DNA from: Trifolium pratense
Taxonomy: Eukaryota > Streptophyta > Magnoliopsida > Fabales > Fabaceae
Assembly (NCBI RefSeq): GCF_020283565.1
Contig: NC_060065.1
Coordinates: forward strand, 31,174,409-31,238,408
Direction of reading: 5' to 3'
Length of the DNA: 64,000 nucleotides
The position numbers and the translations under genes were made by a program. Every line of letters begins with the position of its first letter. Within the stretch, counting starts at the first letter, position 1. The notes beneath the pieces were generated by a model. That model saw only the letters and a list, made by a program, of their open reading frames with translations, was not told the DNA's origin and did not search any database. Below, one piece after another: positions 1 through 10,532 of the stretch.

Positions 1-566
1 GAAAAGCGCGCAGCAATGCACAGACTGCCAATGTGAAAATCAAGGTGATTGCATATGGGCCGGTCCAATCTCAACGCCACATATTCAGTACCTGCTCTGC
101 CGTTTGCCCAAGTAAGGTTTAACTCCAATTGTATTGAAGCGGGACATATGATTAGTATTGGACCAAAGCAAAAAATCCTCACAAGAAGTTTTAGTGGGTA
201 GCCTTTTTCCTCGTTTTTCATGTGCCCCTAACACTGCATTGAAATCTCCAAGAAAAATCCATGGCCCTCCGTATTGCGCTTGTAGCTGAGTCAACTTATC
301 CCATAACAATCTTCGAACCAAATATGAAAGCTTCAGAACTGTTCCATAAAACCCAAAGATTTGGATCTTTATTTATTCTAGAATTAATAACACAAAATTT
401 ATTAATATGAATACTATGCCAATACCAGTTCGGAACCTGCTCAAACAAAATCATTGGCTCGGCCAAAAAAAACTATGTCAGGTTTGTGTGTTGATATATA
501 ATTTTTTAAAGCTATTCGAGATTCTAAATTCCCAAACCCTCTAACATTCCAAAATAGGAGCTTCAT
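1..566 (-). pseudogene. LINE ORF2 relic: endonuclease domain, truncated by window edge
   Basis: A minus-strand frame starts at 566 with MKLLFWNVRGFGN, the canonical N-terminus of plant LINE ORF2 endonuclease/exonuclease/phosphatase domains. It continues with a THKPDIVF motif before a frameshift near 465. The frame resumes at 321 with the GDFNAVLGAHEKRG motif, which carries the catalytic D and N of the nuclease. Several in-frame stops follow. The domain would nick target DNA to prime reverse transcription, but this copy cannot encode a complete protein. Confidence 0.75.
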
Positions 567-1044
567 AACGACATATTGGATTTAACACCCCTCGATCGAG
601 TGTTGCAAGGTTGTCCGACGCTGCTAGCAATGCGTTTATTTTACTTCTTTTGCGTATGAGAGACATATAGCGTAAATGGTTCTTTGTTCTCAGCCATCTC
701 CACTCCCTTTGTTTCTATAAACTGAAGATCTCTTTGCACCTCCTCATCAAATTCAGAGTCACTGGCGACCTCAATGTCCGGCTGCGTTTCAGGAACTACT
801 TCTATATTTTCTTTATCAACTGGACCTGTACAAATATTCTGTGATAATATTTCAAACTCAGTAGCAGCTGGAGCTACTTCCATGTTCTCCTTCTCATTTT
901 AACTGGCAGAGTCAGTACCGGTTCCTCTGTGTGAATTTCCCTGCCCCCTACAACATCAAAAACATTGTGGAGAGCCATGCTAAATGATGCGTCTTCCTTT
1001 CGTAAGCCCATTTTTGGTTGCTTGTTGTGTCACAGGTCTACTAC

Positions 1045-2002
1045 CTAAGGAGAGGCCACCAAATCAACCACATTGTCAATCTTCTTAGCTTCATCTATAG
1101 GAGGATCCATTGGCTTGGCCTTAGCAACATATTGTGTACTCACTGTCTTAGCTTTTTCTGTCTTGATTTTGCCATAGTCTTCCGCGTGTTTCTCTTGTTG
1201 AGATTGCAGCCATTTGCAGTTTTCTATATTATGACCAATAATCTTGCAGTGATTACAAAACTCCAGAAGTCTTTCATAAACAACTCCCAACTTGAACGCG
1301 AAGCCATCACGTTCCACCACAATTTCGTCATACATGCTACTGGAAATATCCATGTCTACAAGCACACAAGCATAATGGCAAAAAGAACGATTTTTGGTGG
1401 AGTCATCAAGTGTTAATGGGGTACCAATTGCACTGGCAATTTCAAAGAGTGTTCTCCGGTGCCAATATTCTTGAGGAAAGTTCATTAAACGTATCCATAT
1501 CTGAGCATGAGTTTGCCTCTGCGTGTACGGGTTGAAGTCGTTTGTCCATTTGGAAAGACGTGAGAACCCCGGCTTTAAATTCAAGGATCCCATAGACCAA
1601 GCTATTCACTTATCCTCAAACGATGCGAATTGGAACTCATAGAAACCCCGGCCTAAGGATACTATCTTCCATTGTCCCTGGGTTTTCCAAATTGTAGACA
1701 TCTTTCGCTGACAGATCTCGTGCCGTCCATGGCTTATTACCTTTATTCATCACCAAACGACCATGGAGGTTTCGTTTACAATCCGTCAACCCCTTTTCAT
1801 ACTCATCATGTGTGATTTTGATGCAAAGTGAATCGCCTCTGATAGCAGGAGAGGGTAGGCTAGCGATCTGGACGTCGCAGGAATCATGCAACATTTGAGC
1901 GAAAAAACGAGAGTGCGTGGGAGGAGGGACAGGTTTGGGCGGGGAGGAGGAGACCATGCATGGCCAATGACAGATGGTGGCCATGCTCAAACGAGACCTC
2001 AT
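1045..2002 (-). pseudogene. LINE ORF1 relic: DUF4283 plus CCHC-type zinc knuckle
   Basis: Two minus-strand reading frames (2002-1637 and 1593-1045) together make one DUF4283-like nucleic-acid-binding protein, separated by a frameshift or stop around 1600-1640. The first half holds a KPWTARDLSAKDVYNL-like stretch. The second holds WIRLMNFPQEYW, typical of DUF4283 proteins, then a zinc knuckle of the form C-x2-C-x4-H-x4-C (CNHCKIIGHNIENC). After the knuckle comes a lysine-rich, low-complexity tail. In the family this protein binds element RNA; here it is broken. Confidence 0.75.
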
Positions 2003-2400
2003 TTAGTTTTCTTATTGATAAAATGGAAAAACAAATTAACTAGATGGAAAGCTGGTTCTCTTTCTTTTGCAGGTCGTGTCACTTTAGCTCAATCTTCTTT
2101 GGCTAATCTTCCTAATTATGTTATGCAAACATGCTATATTATAGATTCTATATGTGAGAAAGCATAGAGAATATGCTTAAAATCTCCACTAAAAGGGATG
2201 ATTCCAACTTGTTTAAATTGGTTTGAAAGTGGAAAGGCCCTAACATGATACATTATTTTCTTGTCTTAAAAGTTATTCATGATAGACTTATGACTAATGA
2301 GGAGAGACACAAAATCAATATAACCAATGACAATATCATCCAAAATCTATCTTGCACGTCTTGCAAGATTGCGATGAAGCTATTGGGCAAAGATATTTTA
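1998..2400 (+). pseudogene. LINE relic: reverse transcriptase C-terminus and zf-RVT domain
   Basis: The plus-strand translation around 2017-2165 contains WKAGSLSFAGRVTLAQSSLAN followed by LPNYVMQT, the conserved stretch after the RT palm domain in plant non-LTR elements. After a stop, the frame from about 2230 reads WKGP then HDRLMTNEERHKI and a CTSC pair, the hallmark of the zinc-binding zf-RVT domain. This fragment lies head to head with the minus-strand LINE relic at 2002, so it belongs to a separate insertion or a rearranged copy. Confidence 0.75.
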
Positions 2401-2459
2401 GCCCAAGTCTCATGACTTGGCTGAAATGAAACCTTGGTAGTGTAGATATTGAAAATACT

Positions 2460-2640
2460 GAAAATTTCTCAACGCACCCACCCACTTTCTCCCGCACTCC
2501 CTAGCGCACCTAAAAAAATTCGGAAAATACGTTCCGAACAGTTTTTTAGTGTAAAATTTACACTATAAAAAATTCGGGAAACGTTTTCCGAATTTTTTGG
2601 GGAGTGTGGGAGAAAATGGTGGGTGCGTTGAGAAACCATC
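2460..2640. mobile_element. 181-bp Mutator-type MITE, copy 1
   Basis: The element has imperfect terminal inverted repeats (GAAAATTTCTCAACGCACCC against the inverted right end with GATGGTTTCTCAACGCACCC) and internal TTCGGAAAA/TTTTCCGAA palindromes. It is flanked by an exact 9-bp direct repeat, GAAAATACT, at 2451-2459 and 2641-2649. A 9-bp target duplication points to the Mutator superfamily. A second copy of the same length, in the opposite orientation, lies at 9958-10138. Confidence 0.88.
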
Positions 2641-2649
2641 GAAAATACT

Positions 2650-3950
2650 CCTTAAATAACCTTAAGCAAAATAGCCCAAGTCTCTCTGATGTTTGGAGTT
2701 TGTACCAATTGTTCTTGAATCCTACCGTGTACACTACTACTATTTAAGCTTATCCAAATCAATTTTCAGAGAACTTTTTCTGTAACAAGTAACGAGTCAC
2801 ACAAATGTTCACAAAAAAGAAGTTAAAATTTTGGTCATTCGAATCTTATATAAACTAAATAATCTTAAGCAAAATAAAACTCTCAAAAGCTGAAAATAAC
2901 AAGTTCATAAAGCAAACCCAATAACCAACTTGTATTTCATACAGTAAAATCACTTGATGACTGAAAATTTGTTTTACTCAGATATCATTTCGCATTCTTT
3001 TAAGACAAAATATCTTGCAAAAACTTGTCTACTAATGGAGTGTGTGGCTTTGCTCTATTTAACAAAGCTCCATTTACTCCCATTCACTTCACTGATGTGG
3101 ATCACATGCGGCAAACAAAGATCAAATCGCTGCGGCAACACCTTTCCTCTTTTCTCCCCGCCGCCGTCTTCGGCCATCGCAGTGGTGGCACTCTTCATCC
3201 CTCAGTGTTTCACCGTCATTCCTTCTCATGACAAAATCAATACATCCTCCTGCCATCTCAGGATGTAATTTTTTAAAGCAAAGGAAACTTTTCTTCAAAA
3301 AAAATCTTATTCCTTCTGCCTCACAGGTAAGAGACACAACATCCATGAACAAGAGAACCAAAACAGTTTTATTCCTTATGACTCAGACTGGACCTGCACT
3401 ACAAGAAGACGGAAAGGGAGAAAAACCGCCGGCCGCCATAGCAGAAGGAAAGAGGCAGCGACAAGGAAGATGAAGAGGTCGTCCTCATAAACATGAAGAC
3501 AAGCACTCTTTTTTTTTTTGTTATTGTTATTTTAATTAAAAATATACTTAATTATATCATTTAAATGTCAGTCATTTGATCTTATTGTTGGCACATGTCA
3601 TTCATCTGTAAAATAAAAAGGCATAAATGGCCTAAATCGAGCAAAACTAATATCGATATCAAAACTAATATCAACTTTTTTTAGGGGAGAACTACAATCT
3701 ATAGACTAAAGGCTAAGTAAACAGGGTGATTTTTTTGTACCCAACTAAGTTCAGCATGAGTCCTTTACCTTTTTCAAAGTAGGATTCACATTTCAGGATT
3801 TAAAACTCTTAAACAATTGGTTACTCATAAATAATAACAAATGTAATTGATACATATAATTTAAGATCGCAGACAGAGATATCTTTCAACTCAATGTTGC
3901 ATTTTGAATTGCAGTCAAAATTGAAGAGGTACAATACTCATTGCCTCACA
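2650..3950. other. No gene recognised
   Basis: Between the MITE and the 3' end of the U3 snoRNP gene I see only short unrelated open frames and AT-rich sequence. A slightly more GC-rich patch at 3080-3480 gives overlapping open frames on both strands, but none has a recognisable domain. The 3' UTR and poly(A) site of the downstream-reading RRP9 gene should lie just left of 3953. Confidence 0.5.
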
Positions 3951-3952
3951 TA

Positions 3953-6900
3953 TCATGACAATTTAAGTGGTAGAATTGAAACTCCATTCCGAGCTTCACG
4001 TATTTGTCCCCACCTTCCTAGACGAGGTTCCTGTGAACAGACATTTTATTAATGTTAAAAGAATTCTAGTAAAAAACGGCGCGGAAAATTTGAAGAAAAG
4101 ACATAGACAGGAATTATTTGGAATAAAATGTTGTACATATATGTAACGATTTAATATTTACACAACGATTAGAGAATATCCTAGTGATGAGGGTTGTGAG
4201 AATCATGTGAGAGGGGTTGATTCAGCACAAATGTCGCACAACATACTAATGAACTTGATAACCGTTAACAAACAATACACTGATGATAAATCCTTATATG
4301 TTGAGAGTCCTAAACATGTTTTCCATTTCACAGCATTTGAGTTCAGCTTAGCTCAAGGTTAGAAGAGTTAGGTTTGTTTGATTATCAATGGTTATTATGA
4401 CAGAGAGATACGTACTGGCTTATAATCACCAAACCAACAACAGCTGCAATTATTCCATAAAATGCAATGCATCTAAAAGTGTGAACAATATTCAATGGTA
4501 AAAATGGTGATTCGATAGAATTGCAGCACTCAACCATCTCTTACAACAATATCAATCTCTTGCATGTTGGTGGCCGGCTTCTTACTAGTTACTAGATAAA
4601 AAAAGTCTACTTCGTATACTTACTACTTAGCGTATAAAATAAGTAAAAAAAATGAAATTGGCTTTCTAGATGAAATTTTCTATAGGTCCATCAACCACCA
4701 CAATATTCATTTAGGGAAACAGCTGTGATAAACCTGACACCTAACTGAGTTCAAACAAATCCAACTCTGAGATCCTTAACATTATTGATTATTTCATTAA
4801 GTTTAATCACTTAACATGTGGAAGTTTCACAGTCACAACTTGTCAGTAAGACAGACGCTCTTATCAAATGCACTGTAAGCAAGAGCTTTTAGGGGGAGAG
4901 TATAAGAAAAACAAAGCAAGAGAACTCAATAACTTCGCCAATTACCATGAATATTACATTCCATATTAATATGCTAATCTATAACAGTTAACTATCTAAC
5001 TTCTGCCATATTAATATGCTAATCCATAACAACTAACTATCAAACTTCTGAAGTAGTTCTGTGAATAAAAGAAAACAAACTTCCGAAGCACAAAATTTTA
5101 AGGCTCATGGAAAGCATGAACTCCGATGCCCTTACTATCATGTCAATAGAGTTTAAGAGAAAACTCAGTAAAATGTATACCAAAGAAGAAAAAGCATAGT
5201 GATACAACCAGATTCTAACAGTTTAAGTACCTGCCCAACTCCAGCAACTAGGAATCGTGCTGATTTTGCAAAAGCCAAAGAATTCACAAACCCATCCTGT
5301 TACACAGAAGATTTATTAAATGCCGGTGAAATTTTCAACTGCAAATAAAATTAAGCATGAATGTAAATCCCATGATTGAGTGTACTTGCTATTCCTTTTA
5401 CTTACCAACGGTACATTATGAAGAGGTTTAATATTTTTGGCCTCGTTTTCAATTGCCCATAATCTAACAAAACCATTACCAGCACCAGATGCGGCAAGGT
5501 CAGTGTTCCTACAAACGGTGACTGCACTGACCCAAGAGTGTACTGATGAACAATGATGATTCTCGGGATGGTGGTAACCATTTTCTGCACAGTGAAGAAA
5601 ATGGTATCACTCGATGATCCTAACATATTGCTAACTATAACTAACATGCACTACAAATACACAAAAATGACAGAGGTATAGTTACAGGGTAAATGAAACC
5701 AGAATCATAGAGAAAATATAATGGCATATTCAGAAAAGCGAAAGAATAAGAAAATGTTAACACACAAAAAGCAATTTGCTATAACAATAATTAACTTGAA
5801 GATACGAAGGAACTATTAAAGGTTTACCTAGGTTACCGTTGGGGAGTATTTCACTATCTTTTTGGTCAGATTTCTTGCTATCTGTCAGTAAAGCATGAGC
5901 ATTCTTCAAAATGTGAACAGGCTTCTTTCTTACTGCACCCCAAAGCTCAATGCTTCCATCATCCGAACCAGACAAGAATTCATCATTATTAACAAAGCAA
6001 CAGCATTCTAAGGAAGATGCAGGAGCACGAAATACAAGACGTGACTCTTCGTGAACCTAAATTAGAGAGAATACACATCAGTCAATAGTCAGAAAAAAAG
6101 TCTAACGAGGATATGGAAATAACCCAAGAAACAGCCTTTGATGATAGGCAAATAGTTTCCTATTAATAAACAACTTAATAACTTTCCACAAACGGGAGAA
6201 ATGGTGGGAGAAAATAAAGAACATCAGACATATGCAGTGTAGGTAGCCAAATACTTAATACTTCACCTTGGTGAGATTACCTTAAACAACTGCATACTAC
6301 GATCACGCCCTGCAGTTAGCACCCTTTCTTTGCGCAAACAATCAATGCTTAGTACTTCACTTTGGTGGCCAAACAGAGTGTTCATGTAAGTTCTGTCCTC
6401 AACATTCCATATCTTAACCGTTCGATCAAACGAACCAGAAAATAGCTCAGTACTTCCTTCCCTAAAAACCAAAGAAGAAACAGGACCTCTATGACCAGGA
6501 AAAGCCTGTCAAAAAAGACAACAGATAAAATCAAACACCGACAATAGTATGTCCCAAATAAATAGTCCAAGATCCCACAGGTTTGGCCATTAATTGCAAT
6601 TTTGCAAATGCCAAGTTATACAAAATACAAATTAAAGTAAGTCAACCACTTAGCATTTCACTTTGTCAACATAGAACACCTTGCTCAGTTTGAATCAACT
6701 CAATACTCACTAAACACACAAATTCATAACAAATTTTTGAAACTCTTCGATAGAGAAACAAATATAACAACAGTCATGTGACATTTTTATCTAATACCAA
6801 ATGTCACGAAACAAGTAATAAGAGTAAACAATAAGGAAGAGCTGTATTGGTACAGCCTACATAATGTTGTAGTTCATTTCAAATTTTCAAAGAATGACAA

Positions 6901-7810
6901 GGCTACCTGGAGATGCTCCCTAGTGCGAGTATCCCATATATGAATATGACGATCAAGTCCTCCAGTTGCCAAATAACGACCATCAGAACTCGCAGCCAAA
7001 GTCAACATCTGTCTACTTTGCTTTTTTGCAGAACCCTGAGGAGCCTTCAAGCCATGAGACTTGAGAACAGAATCACTAGGCCATTTATACCTCTCACATT
7101 TCCCACTCTCAACATCCCATTGCACAATGCCTCCATCTTTCGAAGCCGAAAACCCCTTCAAATCATCCTCAGACAATGCCACAGCAGTGACACATTGCTT
7201 ATGCTTCACCAAATTTTCAAATCCACCATCACCCCCCAATTGAACCCTAATTAACACACACCCAAAATCAATCAATTTAACCAAATGGGTCACATTCAAA
7301 TCAAATTCAAAACAAGCCATTACACTAATTATTAATGAAATCAAAATCAAAATTAAAACACAATCAATTAATGACTAATGCATCAAATTTATAAAAATTA
7401 AACCTTGAAGCAATAGCTTTTCTAATGCGACCACTCTCCTCTTGCTGTTCCTTTATCATTCTCTGAGCAATAATCGAATCTCTGGCTCCTTCATCATCTT
7501 CATCACTTCCTTCATCATCATCATCTTCATCTCTTAGTTCCTTCTCTTTCCTAGCACTTTCTTGAAACTTCCTCAAATAATCCTTAGCTATTCTCTTCCT
7601 CGTTTCATCAGCATTCTCCACTTCTTCTACAAGTTCAGGTTCATCTTTGGAATCAAAAAATCCATCTTCATCAGAACCACTATCAATCTCGGCGTCTTGG
7701 TCCTCGTCGGCGGCGACTTTGGCGACTTTGGCGACTTTGCGGCGTTTAGTGGAATCATCGTCGAAAAAAGGGTCACGAGATTTCTTCTTGCGGCTGTAAT
7801 TTGGGGGCAT
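3953..7810 (-). CDS. RRP9: U3 snoRNP WD40 protein (Rrp9 / U3-55K / YAO family), seven exons
   Basis: Exons on the minus strand: 7810-7404, 7246-6907, 6505-6281, 6056-5828, 5584-5406, 5296-5231, 4030-3953. They join with GT-AG junctions into 1524 nt (507 residues). The N-terminal third (residues 1-135) is charged: basic stretches RKKKSR (7-12) and KRRKVAKVAK (22-31) look like nuclear/nucleolar signals, followed by acidic runs near residue 95. Residues 140-490 hold a WD40 propeller with repeats ending IVQWD, HIHIWD, TVKIWN, SMQLFK, SIELWG and FVRLWA. The C-terminus, EPRLGRWGQIREARNGV, is the family's conserved tail. Rrp9 binds box B/C of the U3 snoRNA and is needed for 18S pre-rRNA cleavage in the nucleolus; Arabidopsis relatives (YAO, EMB2271) are embryo-essential. 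The last intron is 1200 bp. The gene looks intact. The symbol follows the yeast/human family name. Confidence 0.93.
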
Positions 7811-7850
7811 GATTGAATTAAGGCACTGTGAAATTTGCGTTTTTGAAAAT

Positions 7851-7894
7851 TAGGGTTTTTGTTGAGACAGAGACGAAGGTTGCTGCTAGGGTTT
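7851..7894 (-). promoter_or_regulatory. Two telo-boxes upstream of RRP9
   Basis: On the minus strand, AAACCCTA occurs at 7858-7851 and again at 7894-7887, about 40 and 80 bases before the start codon. Telo-boxes (AAACCCTA) are known promoter elements of plant ribosomal-protein and ribosome-biogenesis genes. Their position in the presumed 5' UTR or proximal promoter fits co-regulation of this U3 snoRNP gene with growth. Confidence 0.7.
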
Positions 7895-8077
7895 AAGTTT
7901 TGAACAGAGAGTGTGTTGGAGAGATGAGTGGGTTTATGTTTTTCGGCTGAACGGTGCAGAATTTACAATTGTTTTTTTTTCCTACAATTTTTTTTACTTA
8001 TATTTTAATTACTATTTAATCATTTTTTAGAAAAATTAAAGCTTGTTTGATACTATGATTATTAAAAAAATAAAATA

Positions 8078-8449
8078 CTACCTTCGTCCCTAATTATAAG
8101 ACCCTGTTTGACAAAAATGTATTGTTCATTTACCTTGTTTTGACCGTATTTTTTTAATAATATATAAATGTAAATATTAGCATATAAAATCTTGTTCAAA
8201 GGTGTTGGAAAAGTATAATGTGTGCAAAACAAAATTATTTAATTATGTTAAATGCATTATTTAATTATGTTGTTATGGTTAAATTGTTAAATGAGAAAGA
8301 TCTTGTTCAATTTATTTTGATGAGTATTTTCAAAATATTAAATTTTTATAATTTTTATTAATAGAAAATTAAAGATATTAGTGATCAAAATTGTGCATTG
8401 ACGTACGTGCAGTGGTCAAATAGAGTCTTATAATTAGGGACGGAGGTAG
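8078..8449. mobile_element. Stowaway (Tc1/mariner) MITE, 372 bp
   Basis: Terminal inverted repeats are CTACCTTCGTCCCTAATTAT and the matching right end reading ATAATTAGGGACGGAGGTAG. TA dinucleotides flank both sides (8076-8077, 8450-8451). This is the CTCCCTCCGTCCC-type terminus of plant Stowaway elements. It lies about 270 bp upstream of the RRP9 start. Confidence 0.8.
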
Positions 8450-8465
8450 TAAATGTCTATGCGAG

Positions 8466-8560
8466 TATGAGTATAGTTAAGTTGGTAGAGACATCACACA
8501 CACACACACACATATATGTAGAAGTCGAACCTTGTTACTTCGCTTTTTTTTTAAAATAAA
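8466..8560 (+). repeat. tRNA-derived SINE relic (weak)
   Basis: TAGTTAAGTTGGTAGAGACA resembles a pol III A box, and a degenerate B-box-like GTCGAACCTTGT follows about 50 bases later after a short CA repeat. A T-rich stretch follows. The match is poor, so this is a tentative call based on resemblance to clearer copies at 20990-21110 and 30036-30170. Confidence 0.35.
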
Positions 8561-8764
8561 GAAATGCGACTAGATTTAGAGTCTGAGATCGATCCAAATC
8601 TGTAGTTGATTTTAACACAGTTTTTCACAATTTTGAATCACAACCACTGATTTTAGATCGGGTGACTGTGATTAATCTGTCACCATAAATCTCAACCACC
8701 GATTCAGATTGGACAAGTAATAATACTATTATTGCGTCAACATAGTTACTGCACACAATCATAT

Positions 8765-9218
8765 TCTGACTGAGACATGGCCACTCGAGCTAAAGTATGA
8801 GCCACCATGTTAGCTTGTCATTTAATGGAAGAAATAATAGAGCTAAATTCAAATATGCCACTTTGATTTGCATGAATTGCATCAACTACAACTTTGGAGT
8901 CACTTTTTGAACACAATGTTGGACCAACATCTAGTGATAGCTTCGCATAAGGCTTCCGATAATGTCATGGCTTCGCCTTCAATTATAGTAAGCTTCTTTC
9001 TAATACACATCCAGCTCCAATAAAATTGCCTTGAGAATACACCAGCTCCAACTTGTACGACCAAAGTCTCCATAAATGCTTGCATCAACGTTGCATTTCC
9101 ACCAACCGATATGTGGCCGTTGCCAATGGACTATGACAGGATATGTGTCAGTAGTAGCAGCATGTTGCGACATTTTGTTAACAACACAACAATATGCCAC
9201 CATATGTAAGTAAGACAC
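8765..9218 (-). pseudogene. RNase H-like (RVT_3) domain relic of a LINE
   Basis: Minus-strand frames read GWWKCNVDASI and later EGEAMTLSEALCEAI, then after a frameshift DSKVVVDAIHANQSGIF and MVAHTLARVAMS. In that order these are the conserved blocks of the RNase H-like domain at the C-terminus of plant non-LTR polyproteins. At least one frameshift and one stop break it. No other part of the same element is recognisable next to it. Confidence 0.7.
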
Positions 9219-9641
9219 ACATCGCAGTTACCACGTATTCATCTTAAAAGGTGAAATATTAATAACTAGTCTACTTGATAAAAAAAAGTGATTTTTATAT
9301 CTAAATTAATTTTTGAAAGCTATAGTTATTTTACGTTTTGCTTGCTTGTTGCCACGATGAAAACAATTATTTTACAAAAGAATCATAGTGCTTCTGAAAC
9401 AACTTCTCATTTGAAATAACTTTTAGATTTGTTTTCTTCAAGTCTCATTCTTTTGAAAATTATATCAAAAAAATTAAAACCCCTAAAAACAAGCACACTT
9501 TGCAACAATGCATGATATAGTAATTTGGGGAAAAAACTCTAAATTGGCCACTTCAAGAATGAGCAAAATTAGCTTTGTGCATTAACGACCACTTTTATCC
9601 TACATCGGCCTCAAGTGTCACAAATAATGTGGTAATCCTAT

Positions 9642-9890
9642 ATGATGTTGTCTCTCCCCACTTCCCATGAATCTTTTATCCCCTGAATTTCCAATTTTGT
9701 CCTTGAAAAAACTTCGGTTCGTAGAAACCGAAATTTTTTTTGCCTTGAAAACAAATTTCGGTTTCTAAAAACCGAAATTTACTCTGAATTTGCACTAGTA
9801 AAAATTCAGTTTCTGCGAACCGAATTTTTCGCAAAATTGGAATATTAGGGGTATAAAAGATTCACGGGAGGTGGGAAGAGAAAACATCAT
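9642..9890. mobile_element. MITE with ~70-bp terminal inverted repeats
   Basis: The left arm (ATGATGTTGTCTCTCCCCAC onward, through GAATCTTTTATCCCCT) is mirrored by the right arm ending CTTCCC..AACATCAT. The centre holds shorter palindromes built from CGGTTT/AAACCG. The repeat CCTAT borders both ends (9637-9641, 9891-9895). The superfamily is not assigned. Confidence 0.65.
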
Positions 9891-9957
9891 CCTATATAGG
9901 AAATGGCAGGCAGGGCCGATCCATGGAAAGTGCAACCATTTTTCATATGGAGTTGGG

Positions 9958-10138
9958 GAAAATTTCTCAACGCACCCACCCACTTTCTCCCCCACTCCCC
10001 AAAAAATTCGGAAAACGTTTTCCGAATTTTTTATAGTGTAAATTTTACACTAAAAAACAGTTCGAAATGTATTTTCCGAATTTTTTTAGGTGCGCTAGGG
10101 AGTGGGGGAGAAATGTTGAGGTGCGGTGAGAAATTTTC
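9958..10138. mobile_element. 181-bp Mutator-type MITE, copy 2 (inverted relative to copy 1)
   Basis: The ends GAAAATTTCTCA and TGAGAAATTTTC are exact inverted repeats. The 9-bp direct repeat GGAGTTGGG flanks it at 9949-9957 and 10139-10147. The interior is the reverse complement of the element at 2460-2640, and the two copies have the same length. Confidence 0.9.
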
Positions 10139-10303
10139 GGAGTTGGGACTAAAAAATGTTGGACCCATTTTAAGAGTCAATTTTTTCGTAGTAGATATTA
10201 AATATTTGATAATAATATAATTATATTAAAAGTCAAGATGTGCTAGAGGGATTCAAACTCATGACAGTGCACATGAAAAGATTTCATTCCACCATTGAAC
10301 CAT

Positions 10304-10532
10304 CTATTACAATATAAGAAATTTCATTACTATGGAAAAATCAGTTTTGCCCTTGCTTCATAAATTGCCAAGTGGCTTATTGAGGGTAATTGTTGTCCAA
10401 AAAACTTTTAACTAAACTATTACAATATAAGAAATTTCATTACTATGGAAAAATCAGTTTTGCCCTTGCTTCATAAATTGCCAAGTGGCTTATTGAGGGT
10501 AATTGTTGTCCAAAAAACTTTTAACTAAACTA
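10304..10532. repeat. 113-bp direct tandem duplication
   Basis: The block starting CTATTACAATATAAGAAATT at 10304 is repeated immediately at 10417 and reads as identical through AACTAAACTA. Because the two copies appear identical, the duplication is recent. No coding potential is seen. Confidence 0.85.

Larger units (their letters stand above)
1..2002 (-). mobile_element. Degenerate LINE (L1-type) retrotransposon, 5' part, running off the left edge
   Basis: Read on the minus strand, the order is an ORF1-like segment (2002 to about 1045), an acidic linker (883 to 641) and the start of an apurinic endonuclease domain (566 down to the window edge). This is the layout of plant L1-type LINEs whose first protein has a DUF4283 plus zinc-knuckle architecture. 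The reading frames are broken by stops and frameshifts, for example near 465, where an extra T in a T-run shifts the endonuclease frame. The reverse transcriptase would lie left of the window. It is an old, inactive copy. Confidence 0.8.

Noticed and set aside
2954..3473. Overlapping open frames of 68-104 codons on both strands
   Set aside because: No recognisable domain, no splice partners and no conserved composition; they are chance frames in a slightly GC-richer patch.
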